DNA from: Leptolyngbya sp. 'hensonii'
Lineage (GTDB): Bacteria; Cyanobacteriota; Cyanobacteriia; GCF-001939115
DNA: 44,980 nucleotides
Reading direction: 5' to 3'
NCBI RefSeq assembly: GCF_001939115.1
Contig: NZ_MQTZ01000004.1
Location: forward strand, 1 to 44,980
Both the position numbers and the translations under genes were made by a program. Below are positions 16,046-24,535 of the stretch, in pieces. The notes below the pieces were generated by a model. The model did not search any database. It saw nothing but the letters and a program-made list of their open reading frames with translations, and was not told the origin of the DNA. Numbering within the stretch: the stretch's first letter is position 1; each line of letters opens with the position of its first letter.

Positions 16046-16131
16046 GTCTAACAACCCGGTTGGAGCGGATTAGCTATTTGGTCGATGCTATGGCAAGGGT
16101 TACTTACAACCGCTCAACCGGAATGTTAGGT
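16046..16131 (+). other. Integron attC recombination site
   Basis: The site has the full attC architecture. R'' is GTCTAAC (16046-16052) and R' is GTTAGGT (16125-16131), fitting RYYYAAC and GTTRRRY. Inside, L'' CCGGTTGGAGCGG (16056-16068) pairs with L' CCGCTCAACCGG (16110-16121) except for one extra G, the unpaired extrahelical base that gives attC strand polarity. The terminal loop region is ~41 nt. Total 86 bp. It lies directly after a short gene and before another, as expected in a cassette array. Confidence 0.85.
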
Positions 16132-16182
16132 TGAGGACGACTACGATGAGGAGCCTCAAACGTAAGTGGTTGGGATATGGTT

Positions 16183-16588
16183 ATGTCTAGTAAATTAGAG
16201 TATTCACGCCGACTATATGACGACGTTTTAGACTGGTATAAGAGTGCAGACTCAAAAGCTCAAGTGGTTTTAGCTATTGATACTGCTTTCTTGGCATTCC
16301 TAACAAGTACAATTTTTTCTGAGCCTGAATAAACTTCGAGCAATTCTTGGTGTATTTAGTTGGGTAACGTGGCTAAATCTGACATTGATGCTTTTGTCAT
16401 TAATAGTATCGATTGGATCTGCTATTTTTTGCGTTTGGTCACGAATATATTCACTCAAAGAAGTTAAGCAAATCATAAAAAAAGCTGAGTCAAGATGCCA
16501 AGATTCTGACAAGTATCCTCCAGAAATGATAATGTGGTTTTTTCAGCATCCAATGCTTAATGGACAACGCTATTGGGTTCCATGCTAA
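16183..16588 (+). pseudogene. Pycsar-effector-like (PycTM) membrane protein, frameshifted
   Basis: The first frame gives 49 aa from the ATG at 16183: 'DVLDWYKSADSKAQVVLAID' and 'TAFLAFLTSTIFSEPE' then TAA. Skipping one base near 16324 continues as 'LNKLRAILGVFSWVTWLNLT', a long hydrophobic helix 'LMLLSLIVSIGSAIFCVW' and 'KYPPEMIMWFFQ', to a stop at 16588. The 'W-x-x-x-A-D-x-K-A' start, two transmembrane segments and 'WFFQ' fit the PycTM effector family (PF18967) of cyclic-nucleotide antiphage systems. The usual C-terminal helix is missing. No cyclase gene is nearby. Either a broken effector or a sequencing indel. Confidence 0.65.
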
Positions 16589-17007
16589 GCGACCAGGAAA
16601 AATTCACGCTTTCATACAAGCAATATGAGAATGCTGACTGTATCTATAAGGAAGGCTGGAATTTTTACTATGCAAGAGTTTCAAACATTGAAGTGCTTGA
16701 TTCTGGGATTAAGGCTAATGTTCAATCAATCTTAGCTCAAGGGCTGCCTATCCCTCATCAAACTACCTGGAACATCAGTGCTAGCTGGGGATATTTCTCT
16801 TTTTTTGATAATGAATATTGGCGTTGTGCGAGACTCTGGACGCTCTACTTTAATCCAATTTTGATCGAAGAAGTCATCGCTCTAGCAGCAGCATTACCAC
16901 TTCAATGGGATGAAGAGAGCAAGTTTGAACAGCTAGCGAAACATATCAATTTCAATCACGAACTACGAATCAACCAACTTGAAAGCGAAGCAGATTTCTG
17001 TGACTAG
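16582..17007 (+). CDS. Hypothetical protein downstream of the PycTM-like gene
   Basis: The 141-aa ORF begins at an ATG that overlaps the end of the preceding frame (ATGCTAA). It is rich in Tyr/Trp ('YKEGWNFYYARVSNIEVL', 'ISASWGYFSFFDNEYW') and ends with an acidic helix. There is no signal peptide or membrane helix. I do not recognise a family. Overlap with the effector-like gene suggests one unit, perhaps a cassette partner. A MITE follows 7 bp after the stop. Confidence 0.5.
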   Translation: MLSDQEKFTLSYKQYENADCIYKEGWNFYYARVSNIEVLDSGIKANVQSILAQGLPIPHQTTWNISASWGYFSFFDNEYWRCARLWTLYFNPILIEEVIALAAALPLQWDEESKFEQLAKHINFNHELRINQLESEADFCD

Positions 17008-17014
17008 CATTTTG

Positions 17015-17153
17015 GGCGTTGCTGAATAGAAGTATGATTTTCGTGCTTGAGCCTTATGCAGCCCTCACCCTAACCAACAAGAGTTTTAGCTCCCTTCTCC
17101 TGCGGGAGAAGGGTTGGGGATGAGGGTAATTCATATTTGCATTCAGCAAAGCC
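17015..17153. mobile_element. MITE family 1, internally deleted copy
   Basis: It has the same ends as the complete copies (GGCGTTGCTGAATAG ... CATTCAGCAAAGCC), but ~18 bp around the inner 'CTCTCCCAAAGGAGAG' hairpin are missing, giving 139 bp. The outer 8-mers (gcattttg / ggaaaatc) do not match, so no target duplication is present. It may mark a recombination junction between the cassette block and the IS630 remnant. Confidence 0.8.
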
Positions 17154-17513
17154 GGAAAATCAAGTGGACTCCTGCTTGCTCAATCAACGTTTTTACTTCT
17201 TCTCCATGATGAATAGAGCAGTTATCCATGATCACACAAGCGCCTTTCCATAACTGAGACACCAGTTTCTCAGAAATAAAAGCTTCAAAGGTGAGGCCAT
17301 CGGTTGACCCCATTAGCTTCAGATGAGTGATCACCGCCTTGAGATTGATTGCACTAAACTGATTGCACTAATAATAGAGACCCGTTTTCCACGTTTGCTG
17401 GGTCGCTTACCATGGGCTCGTTGACCTTTCGTTGTCCGCGCCCGTAGTCGAGTCAAAGCTAGATCCACACCTGACAGATTTATCACATATTCAATTTGGT
17501 AGACTAAAGTCAT
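17154..17513 (-). pseudogene. IS630-family transposase remnant
   Basis: Two overlapping frames give consecutive parts of the DDE domain. The first is 'SGVDLALTRLRARTTKGQRA' and 'KRPSKRGKRVSIISAISL'. The second, after a frameshift at ~17335, is 'GLTFEAFISEKLVSQLWKGA', 'CVIMDNCSIHH' (second catalytic Asp) and 'KTLIEQAGVHLIF', where a MITE cuts the frame. N- and C-terminal parts and IS ends are absent. A short direct duplication 'gattgcacta' lies at the frame break. Not functional. Confidence 0.75.
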
Positions 17514-17533
17514 TGATTGGGCTAAGTTGACCT

Positions 17534-18160
17534 ATGACCATTGCGATCAACCAACCAATACAGCAGAAGCCACTCAGCTTTGACGAGTTTCTCGCCCGTT
17601 ATGGTGACGATAACCGCTATGAACTGATCGATGGAGAGGTATTCAACTTGGAACCAACGGGTTCGCATGAAGAGGTTGCAGCCTTCATTACCGCAAAGAT
17701 CTGTGTCCAAATCGACGGAACAGGCTTACCTTGGTTTGTCCTTCAGCGGGGACTATTACGCCCTTCTAATATTGGTATGACCGCATTTCGACCTGATGTT
17801 GCAGTAGTCGATCGAGATGAACTTACCAAAGAACTGCTTTGGTCTGACCAATCAATCCTAACGCTGGGCAGTTCGATTAAATTTGTGGCGGAAGTTGTTA
17901 GTAGCAACTGGCAAAATGATTATGCCCGTAAGGTTGAAGATTATGCGGTTTTGGGCATTCCCGAGTATTGGATTGCAGACTACGCAGGATTAGGTGGTAC
18001 TCGACACATTGGAAAGCCCAAACAACCCACCCTCTCTATCTGTACGCTAGTGGATGGGGAGTATGAAATTCAGCAATTTCAGGGCAATCAGACCATCGTC
18101 TCTCCAACCTTCTCAGATTTAGAACTGACGGCTGAACAGGTGTTGAGGGCTGGTAGGTAA
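17534..18160 (+). CDS. Uma2 family endonuclease-fold protein (DUF820)
   Basis: The 208-aa protein has the Uma2 pattern 'LSFDEFLARYGDDNRYELID', 'GEVFNLEPTG', 'RPDVAVVDR', 'SIKFVAEVVSSNW', 'YAVLGIPEYWIADY', with the acidic PD and E-V positions of a restriction-nuclease-like fold. Length is typical. It is not a close copy of the gene at 10283. It lies between the IS630 remnant and a fragment of a STAND-TPR gene, which begins right after its stop. Function of the family is unsettled. Confidence 0.9.
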   Translation: MTIAINQPIQQKPLSFDEFLARYGDDNRYELIDGEVFNLEPTGSHEEVAAFITAKICVQIDGTGLPWFVLQRGLLRPSNIGMTAFRPDVAVVDRDELTKELLWSDQSILTLGSSIKFVAEVVSSNWQNDYARKVEDYAVLGIPEYWIADYAGLGGTRHIGKPKQPTLSICTLVDGEYEIQQFQGNQTIVSPTFSDLELTAEQVLRAGR

Positions 18161-18162
18161 AG

Positions 18163-18602
18163 GTGTTGGCTTCCCCCAGCCGATCCCCCACCTGGCGATA
18201 AATCGGCAACGCCTCCTGGTAGCGATTCAGGGCTTCATCGCGTTGGTCGAGAAACTGCAAGACATCGCCAAAAACTTTCTGGGCTTTGCTGAATGCAAAT
18301 ATGAATTACCCTCATCCCCAACCCTTCTCCCGCAGGAGAAGGGAGCTAAAACTCTTGTTCCCTCTCCTTTGGGAGAGGGCTAGGGTGAGGGCTGCATAAG
18401 GCTCAAGCACGAAAATCATCCTTCTATTCAGCAACGCCACTTTCTGAAAATCGGCAAAGGGTTTTGAAGTCTTCGGAGGCCAACTGCCCCCTAACCGCGA
18501 GTAAAGCTGATAACCAGTCGCACTATACCCTCGGAGCGCTAAAAACTGGTCACAATTATCCCTGCCGTCTGTGCCGTGGTAAACAACCTCCAAGGCAGTG
18601 GC
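18163..18602 (-). pseudogene. Fragment of a STAND-TPR gene, split by a MITE
   Basis: 18163-18281 matches a TPR unit of the gene at 11247-13319 (the 'DQRDEALNRYQEAL' variant) joined directly to 'aaaaactttctg'. 18439-18602 continues with the sequence that follows at 11984-12147. One TPR unit stands where the intact gene has four. The fragment is a few percent diverged and both its ends break off abruptly. A family-1 MITE (18282-18438) lies in the middle. Confidence 0.85.
18282..18438. mobile_element. MITE family 1, complete copy with 8-bp target duplication
   Basis: 157 bp with imperfect terminal inverted repeats (GGCTTTGCTGAATGCAAATA and, inverse at the other end, GGCGTTGCTGAATAGAAGGA). Inside are two hairpins built of 'CTTCTCCCGCAGGAGAAG' and 'CTCTCCTTTGGGAGAG'. 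It is flanked by ACTTTCTG at 18274-18281 and 18439-18446. The homologous unoccupied site is present at 11986-11993 in the STAND-TPR gene with a single ACTTTCTG, which proves the insertion. No ORF. Confidence 0.95.
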
Positions 18603-18673
18603 AGCCTGGGCGCGAGGCCAGGGGGTGGCGCGTAGCGCTGGGGTGGGTCTGGGTGGGCGTGAGGGAAGGATGT

Positions 18674-21600
18674 TTATGCCTCAGAACTAATCAACCGCAG
18701 TAACTCATCTGTGGACATCTTGCCACTCATTTCTGTCCCTTCGAGTAAACTGTCTGCCAAATCCCGCTTGTGCTGGTGCAGATTGACAATCTTCTCTTCG
18801 ATCGTGTGCTTTGCCACCAACCGATAAATCGTGACTGGACGTTGCTGGCCAATCCGGTGCGCCCGATCGGATGCCTGATCCTCCACCGCCGGATTCCACC
18901 AGGGGTCCATGTGAATCACATAATCCGCAGCCGTGAGATTGAGGCCCGTCCCCCCTGCCTTCAGGCTAATTAAAAACACATCCCCTTCCCCAGATTGGAA
19001 GGCTGTGACCCGCTTTTTTCGCTCCGAGGCCGGAGTACTGCCATCCAGATACTGATACCGAATCTGCTGCTGGTCCAGATAGTCTCGAATCAGGTGCAAA
19101 TGATCCACAAACTGGCTGAACACTAGGGCCTTATGGCGGTTCTCCAGGAGTTCTGCCAGTACTTCGCCAAACAGAGTCAGCTTGGCACTGGGCAGACCCA
19201 GATCAGGAGCCACTAGCCGGGTATTGCAGCAGGCCCGTCGCAGCCGCATGATTTCTGCCAGCACCTGCAAATGTTTAGCGCCACTGACCGCATCACTATC
19301 CGCAAGCTTGGCCACTGCTTCCTGCCGCAGCGCTTCGTAGAAAGCCAGTTCCTCCCGACTTAGCTCCACATGCAGCAGGATTTCTGTGCGGGAGGGCAAT
19401 TCCTGCAACACCTGGTTTTTCGTGCGGCGCAGCAGAAAAGGCTGAATCAGTTTCTTCAGATGCTGACGCGCTCGCTCATCCTGATACCGCTCGATCGGTG
19501 TGGCAAACCGCTGGTTGAAATGCTCCAGGGAACCCAGCAACCCAGGATTGATGAACCGGAACAGATTCCACAGTTCCCCCAGATGGTTCTCGATCGGGGT
19601 GCCTGTGGTGATCAGCTTGAAGCCTCCCTGCAGGGTCATGGCCGCCTGCGATCGCTTGGTGGCAAAGTTCTTAATGGACTGGGCTTCATCCAGAACGATC
19701 GTCTGCCACTGCACCTGGGCCAACATCTCCGCCACTTCTTCCTGTTGCAGCAATCCATAACTGCACACCAGCATGTCAAAAGGTTGCAACTGATTCAGCA
19801 CTTTCTGACGGTCCCCACTGCCCAACTGGATCAGGTTTAGGGTCGGAGCAAACCGGTGGGCTTCTTCCAGCCAATTCATGCAGACTGAAGTCGGAGCCAC
19901 AATCAGGGTCGGGCCTGCCGGGGCACGGGTCAGAATCACTGCTAAGGCCTGCACGGTCTTACCCAGGCCCATATCATCGGCCAGACAGGCCCCCACCCCC
20001 CAGTGAGCCAGCCGCGCCATCCACTGAAATCCCTCCAGTTGATAATCCCGCAGCTCGGCCTGCAGGGTGGAGGGCAACTGCGGTTGCAGACTCTGCATTT
20101 CCCGCAGCCGCCGGATATGGGTCTTCCAGTGCTGATCGGCCTGTAAGGTCCCCACTTCATTCACCCAGTCTTCCATGGCCAGGGCCGCCAGGGGATGAAT
20201 CCGCAGACCTTTGCCCTGCTTGTCCGCAAAGGTCTGTAACTCTTCCAGCCGTTTGCGAAACTCGTGGGTCAGGGCCAGGAACTGCCCGTCTCCCAGAGGG
20301 ATAAACCGACCAGGGGCCTGCTGCAACAGTTCCAGCAGGTGTTGCATATCCAGCACCAGGGTATCGTCTAGTTTTAGCTCGCCGCTGGTGGCAAACCAAT
20401 CATTCTGGCGTTGAATTTTTAACCGCAGATTTTGCAGGCTGGCCTGATGGCTGACCCGGATTTTTTCCCCTTCAGGCCATTCCAGCACAATGTTCTCTCC
20501 CAGAGCCTGAAGTTCCAGTAGCAGTTCCAGACAGTCCTCTGGGTCTTCCACCCGCCATTCTCCCTCCTGCTCAGGCTGGCGCACCAGGGTTGGACAGGCG
20601 GCGATCGCTGCTTTGGCCAGCCTCTTTTCTTCCCGCAACTCTCTGGTGGTTTGCAAGCGCTGACCGTCAATCTCGGCAATCACAGTTGCACCACCGGCAC
20701 CGGGCCGATAGTAGGGTCCGCCCTGGGCAAAAGGACGGGCCAGCACCGCCACCTTTAATCCTGCACCGGCAGGCAACAGGTGCACATGGGGTTTGCTATC
20801 CGAGGGCACTCCTGTAGCACTGCCTACCCCACCGCCAATATCAGAATGGACCGTGACAATGCCAGAGACAGCTCCGATCGCCGCTAATACCCGTTCCTTT
20901 GCCACCGCCGGAACCTGTAAGCGGTTCTGCTTTCCCAGAATTTCAGCAATCCGGCGATGCTCAGGCTTGATTTGAAAGACCTTTAACCGGGTTGGACTTT
21001 CCTTCACCACCAGGATCGGTTGGTTCTCCTGCAATTTGGGCGATAACTGGAGTGTCATCTGCCCCTCTTTCCCCTCCTGCACCAGAAGTTCCGGTTCTCC
21101 CTTGACCACTTCGACCGAGACGGTTGGCGCATTCTCCCAGAACACCAGGGGATGACCAATCAGGGCCACGATCGCCTTCTCATCGAAAACGTAATCCACT
21201 TGTCCGTAATAGCCAGAGGACAGGGCTTTGAGATGGGCACAAACCTCCCGATCCTGAGGCGTAAAATAGGTCAATTCATTCAGATTATTCTTGAGGCGTT
21301 TCAGGGCAATATTCCGACCTTTACTCCAATCCCCTTTCGCTGTGATGGTTTGCTCACGGGGTTGCAATAACCAGGCTTTCGTGGTGTAGGTGATAAACCA
21401 GACCAGGCGCTGGGTGGCTTCAGATTTGGCCGGGGTCTGAGGGGAAGCCGGACGCAAATTGGCCAGGGCCGACAGACAGAGATCCCAGGGCTCCCTCGGT
21501 TGAAGCAGATCTACCATCGGACAAATCCCTGTTTTTTGCCGCAGGGTTTCGGCCTGACCACTATAAGCACCACGAGGCTTGAGTCGGGAGAGCAGTGCTG

Positions 21601-22879
21601 CCGTTTCCAGGGTTAGCCAGTCATATCCAGCCGTCTCAGCTTGCTCACACAGTAACTCCACCACTTGGGGCAGCAACTTTTTCGCCCGATCGGCATCTAC
21701 CCAGTAAAGGCAGAGCGATCGAAACAGGAGTTCAATGCTGAACTCTCCCATCGTCTCTGAGGCTTGAATGGCCCAGTCTTTTTGGGAGAGATCCCCCTGC
21801 TGCAATTTGAGCACGCTTTCCAGTAATCCATAGGTCGGACTCAGCCATTGGTCAGATTGACGGGCCAGAGCCGCATACCCTTCCGCCTCCCGCAATTGCT
21901 CTGGCGACCCCTGCTTTAACAGGGCCAGGATAAAAAAAAGGCCACTCATGGACTGGAAGTATATTTTCCGTTTGCCCGTAGCCTTTTTCAGGGTTTGCAA
22001 AGCCAGGGTATATTGCTCGATCGCCCGCTCATAGTCTCCCTGCATAAAGTACAACCAGCCCTGCAGGTTGCCTGCATGATTCCGACAGGGGGCTGACAAT
22101 TGCTCCAGGATCTTGTGAGCTTCTGACAGGCGACCCCTGAGAATCAATTGTTCGATTAAGCAAATGCACAAATTGTCTGAAGTCCGCTCCTGGGTGACGC
22201 ATCCCTGTAGCAGCAGATTAAAGGCATCCTTGGCAGGGGTCAGATCCAACATGGAGTCGTTCAAGAGCCCAGTCAGGGTAATTTCGTACAGCTCTAAGTG
22301 CAGGGTGGAGAACCATTCTGGATCAAAGGGATTGTTACAGATCTGTTGAAAGATTTCACTGGGGAAAATTTTGTCTTGGTAGTTATATCGGTAATAGTCC
22401 TCAAACTGTTTCTCAATAAAAGCAATGTCCTGACGATAAAACCCAATTCGGACTTCCCGAATGAGTTGAGTTTGCTTGGAGAAATAACGAGGGCCATTGC
22501 CCCACCGAGAGGTAATGGGAAGCTTCTCTTCTACCGCCTGAACTATTTTTTCAAAGTGGTTCAGCGCCACCGCATGACGGGTGGCAACTTCCACCAGCAG
22601 AGGATGGCAGCAAGGCCCCTGCCCCTGGGCTTGGGTGACTATCCCTAACTCTAACAGGCGATCGATGTGGGGTTTCAGGGTTGCACTGATCAACGGCTTC
22701 CCCTGTGCATCGCGGGTTCCCATGTGATTCAGGCAGGCGATTAACATCGTCCGGGCAACGGCATCGTAGATAATAGATAGGACCTGGACAATCTGTTGTT
22801 CCAGAGGAGACAACTGGTGATATTGCTCGATCAACTGGGTTTGCAGTTCTGCGGTTTCTGAATCCATCTCTGCCACCAT
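18674..22879 (-). CDS. SNF2-family DEAD/DEAH-box helicase with large N-terminal region
   Basis: This 1401-aa protein has a Swi2/Snf2 ATPase in its last third: 'LADDMGLGKTVQALAVIL' (motif I, ~965), 'IVLDEAQSIKN' (motif II, ~1065), 'ITTGTPIENHLGELW' (motif III), 'ALVFSQFVDHL' and 'GGTGLNLTAADYVIH' with 'DRAHRIGQ' (motifs V-VI, ~1325). It ends with the conserved 'HKRDLADSLLEG' tail of bacterial HepA-like proteins. The first ~450 residues are helical and TPR-like ('YERAIEQYTLALQTLKK'), and the next ~450 contain the mixed region common to large bacterial SNF2 proteins. It should translocate on duplex DNA and remodel bound proteins. Partner unknown; no methylase or nuclease is adjacent. Confidence 0.93.
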   Translation of the reverse strand: MVAEMDSETAELQTQLIEQYHQLSPLEQQIVQVLSIIYDAVARTMLIACLNHMGTRDAQGKPLISATLKPHIDRLLELGIVTQAQGQGPCCHPLLVEVATRHAVALNHFEKIVQAVEEKLPITSRWGNGPRYFSKQTQLIREVRIGFYRQDIAFIEKQFEDYYRYNYQDKIFPSEIFQQICNNPFDPEWFSTLHLELYEITLTGLLNDSMLDLTPAKDAFNLLLQGCVTQERTSDNLCICLIEQLILRGRLSEAHKILEQLSAPCRNHAGNLQGWLYFMQGDYERAIEQYTLALQTLKKATGKRKIYFQSMSGLFFILALLKQGSPEQLREAEGYAALARQSDQWLSPTYGLLESVLKLQQGDLSQKDWAIQASETMGEFSIELLFRSLCLYWVDADRAKKLLPQVVELLCEQAETAGYDWLTLETAALLSRLKPRGAYSGQAETLRQKTGICPMVDLLQPREPWDLCLSALANLRPASPQTPAKSEATQRLVWFITYTTKAWLLQPREQTITAKGDWSKGRNIALKRLKNNLNELTYFTPQDREVCAHLKALSSGYYGQVDYVFDEKAIVALIGHPLVFWENAPTVSVEVVKGEPELLVQEGKEGQMTLQLSPKLQENQPILVVKESPTRLKVFQIKPEHRRIAEILGKQNRLQVPAVAKERVLAAIGAVSGIVTVHSDIGGGVGSATGVPSDSKPHVHLLPAGAGLKVAVLARPFAQGGPYYRPGAGGATVIAEIDGQRLQTTRELREEKRLAKAAIAACPTLVRQPEQEGEWRVEDPEDCLELLLELQALGENIVLEWPEGEKIRVSHQASLQNLRLKIQRQNDWFATSGELKLDDTLVLDMQHLLELLQQAPGRFIPLGDGQFLALTHEFRKRLEELQTFADKQGKGLRIHPLAALAMEDWVNEVGTLQADQHWKTHIRRLREMQSLQPQLPSTLQAELRDYQLEGFQWMARLAHWGVGACLADDMGLGKTVQALAVILTRAPAGPTLIVAPTSVCMNWLEEAHRFAPTLNLIQLGSGDRQKVLNQLQPFDMLVCSYGLLQQEEVAEMLAQVQWQTIVLDEAQSIKNFATKRSQAAMTLQGGFKLITTGTPIENHLGELWNLFRFINPGLLGSLEHFNQRFATPIERYQDERARQHLKKLIQPFLLRRTKNQVLQELPSRTEILLHVELSREELAFYEALRQEAVAKLADSDAVSGAKHLQVLAEIMRLRRACCNTRLVAPDLGLPSAKLTLFGEVLAELLENRHKALVFSQFVDHLHLIRDYLDQQQIRYQYLDGSTPASERKKRVTAFQSGEGDVFLISLKAGGTGLNLTAADYVIHMDPWWNPAVEDQASDRAHRIGQQRPVTIYRLVAKHTIEEKIVNLHQHKRDLADSLLEGTEMSGKMSTDELLRLISSEA

Positions 22880-23026
22880 CCCTTATGAACATGCCCATTT
22901 CAGAGATAACATTATTCCGTTGGGGTTGGATCTGTTAGGGGTTCGTCAAAGAGTCCGATCGCAACTCCTAAATCGGGGCAAATAGTGCTTGCATGGGCGA
23001 TGGAGCTGGCTCGATCAGGATGGAGC

Positions 23027-23416
23027 CTACTTGCCGTACCAGGTTTTTCTCCACTGTTTCATCTGGTCAATTTCTGCCTGTTGAGAGGCGATAATCTCAT
23101 TCGCCAATTGCCTTAACTCAGGATGTTGGGCTTTGGTGAGCGCATCTTTTGCCATTGCAACTGCACCTTCATGATGGGGAATCATGGCGTTCATAAAGCG
23201 CAAATCAAAGTCTGCATCGGCAGCACCCAGATCCATGGCATTGTGATCCATGTTGGCATGATCTGTGGCTGGCTTCGAGCCAGCATCGGTGGCAACGGGA
23301 TTGGTTGTCTGAAGTTGGGTGTGGGGATTTGAACAGGCAGTTAGACCATTACCCATGGTGGCGATCGTAGCGATGACCAGTGGTAAAAACTTAGTCTTCA
23401 CAACAACTTGCTTCAT
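23027..23416 (-). CDS. DUF305 family lipoprotein
   Basis: This 129-aa protein starts at the ATG at 23416. A lipoprotein signal ends 'GNGLTAC', with Cys as the likely lipidation site. A Thr/Ala/His/Asp-rich linker is followed by the DUF305 core 'FDLRFMNAMIPHHEGAVAMA' and 'QLANEIIASQQAEIDQMKQW'. The paired His of the core and the Met/His-rich linker suggest metal (copper-type) binding, as proposed for some family members; that is inference. Extending the ORF upstream to 23575 would translate repeat DNA, so I rejected it. Confidence 0.85.
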   Translation of the reverse strand: MKQVVVKTKFLPLVIATIATMGNGLTACSNPHTQLQTTNPVATDAGSKPATDHANMDHNAMDLGAADADFDLRFMNAMIPHHEGAVAMAKDALTKAQHPELRQLANEIIASQQAEIDQMKQWRKTWYGK

Positions 23417-23462
23417 AACCTTTAAGTAATGGCAACAATATACTTGGCACACCAATCCCTTT

Positions 23463-23562
23463 CCCCTCATCCCCCACCCCCTTCTCCCACAATGGGGAGA
23501 AGGGGCATTAACGCTTAATTTCTCCCCTCTCCCGCTCTGGGAGAGGGGCCGGGGGTGAGGGC
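23463..23562. repeat. CCCTCAYCCC-type palindromic interspersed repeat
   Basis: A block bounded by CCCTCATCCCC and GGGGGTGAGGG holds two hairpins ('CCTTCTCCCACAATGGGGAG' and 'CTCTCCCGCTCTGGGAGAG'). The same core lies inside the first family-2 element (1592-1679) and related cores are inside family 1, so these MITEs share or capture one palindromic filler. No coding potential. Confidence 0.7.
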
Positions 23563-23591
23563 AGTGTTGGTGCATGAAGTATATTAATGCC

Positions 23592-23688
23592 TAAGTAATC
23601 GGGTGAGATTAATTATAAGAAGGGGGTCTGGGGGCACGCCCCCTTCACCCCGACTCTCATCCTTAATTTAATTGTGCCGACCTACTTA
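23592..23688. mobile_element. MITE family 2, copy 2 (97 bp)
   Basis: Ends TAAGTAATCGGGTGAGATTA and, inverse, TAAGTAGGTCGGCACAATTA. The core is 'gggggtctgggggcacgcccccttcacccc'-like. Close to the copy at 44426-44566, which carries an extra ~45-bp internal segment. It is flanked by intergenic DNA only. Confidence 0.8.
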
Positions 23689-23710
23689 CCCAACCCCAGT
23701 TCACCAAGGA

Positions 23711-24271
23711 CTACTGTAGCAGGGATTCAATAAATGCAGCCAGAACCGCTGTAAATACCCGTGTCCAACCTTGACTCAATCTCAATGCCATCTCAGGTTG
23801 CTGCAACAGCACAAAATAGGCACTCAAGGACAGTCCTCCCACCAGGCCATATACCCACCTGCCCAGGCTGACCTGAACCACTTGAGTGTAGAGCCAGTAG
23901 GAAATAACTGACGCCAGCACCATTCCCAGCACTCCCGCCAGATTGAGAGCGATCGCCATCTCGATCGCAACTCCAGCGCTGGCAGTCTGCACCAGATGGG
24001 CTGCATGGCCAGCATACCAGGTTTGGATCGCCATTCCCGGCAACCAGCCAATCCACTCGAACTTAATCTGATGGATCCGCTGCATGATGGCCTCAGTCCA
24101 GTCGAAAAACCAGGTCCATTCCTCCTCTCTGCCTGTGACCCTGTTCCAGATCTGGTTGGTCAGCAGCACCAGGAGCAGCACCAGCAACCAGGGTGCAAGC
24201 AGGAGCAGCACCAGACCCCAGTACATGACCACTGTGCCCAGGGCATGACCCAGGAGCTTCAAAACCACCAT
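23711..24271 (-). CDS. Multi-pass membrane protein of unknown function
   Basis: The 186-aa product has four probable transmembrane helices: residues ~8-38 (long Leu/Val-rich stretch), ~90-110, ~112-130 ('LAGVLGMVLASVISYWLY') and ~140-160. An amphipathic segment with 'EEEWTWFFDWTEAIMQRIHQ' lies between the first and second. No catalytic motif or recognised family. It starts at an ATG at 24271. The minus-strand neighbour DUF305 is ~295 bp away with a MITE between, so no operon is implied. Confidence 0.65.
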   Translation of the reverse strand: MVVLKLLGHALGTVVMYWGLVLLLLAPWLLVLLLVLLTNQIWNRVTGREEEWTWFFDWTEAIMQRIHQIKFEWIGWLPGMAIQTWYAGHAAHLVQTASAGVAIEMAIALNLAGVLGMVLASVISYWLYTQVVQVSLGRWVYGLVGGLSLSAYFVLLQQPEMALRLSQGWTRVFTAVLAAFIESLLQ

Positions 24272-24535
24272 GACGATGCCTCCAGTCTACTCAAGCTTTT
24301 TTCTGTAGTAATGATATGGACAATCGCTATATTGAGACAAAATATGGAAGCCTGTCACTTTTGCAGTGATGCTCTCTAGCCCTCATCCCCCAGCCCCTTC
24401 TCCCTTTTTGGGCTACTGTGTACTCATAATCCCCTCCTGGGAGGGGTAGGGATGGGTTTGAGGGTTATGCGTCAAATCCTGGTGGGTCGAGTAAAGTAGA
24501 GAGACATTTACTCCGAAGCATAACCTCTGGAAGGT

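Noticed and set aside
17007-17161. Target duplication around the MITE at 17015-17153
   Set aside because: The flanking 8-mers differ. The copy is deleted internally and probably lies at a rearrangement junction.
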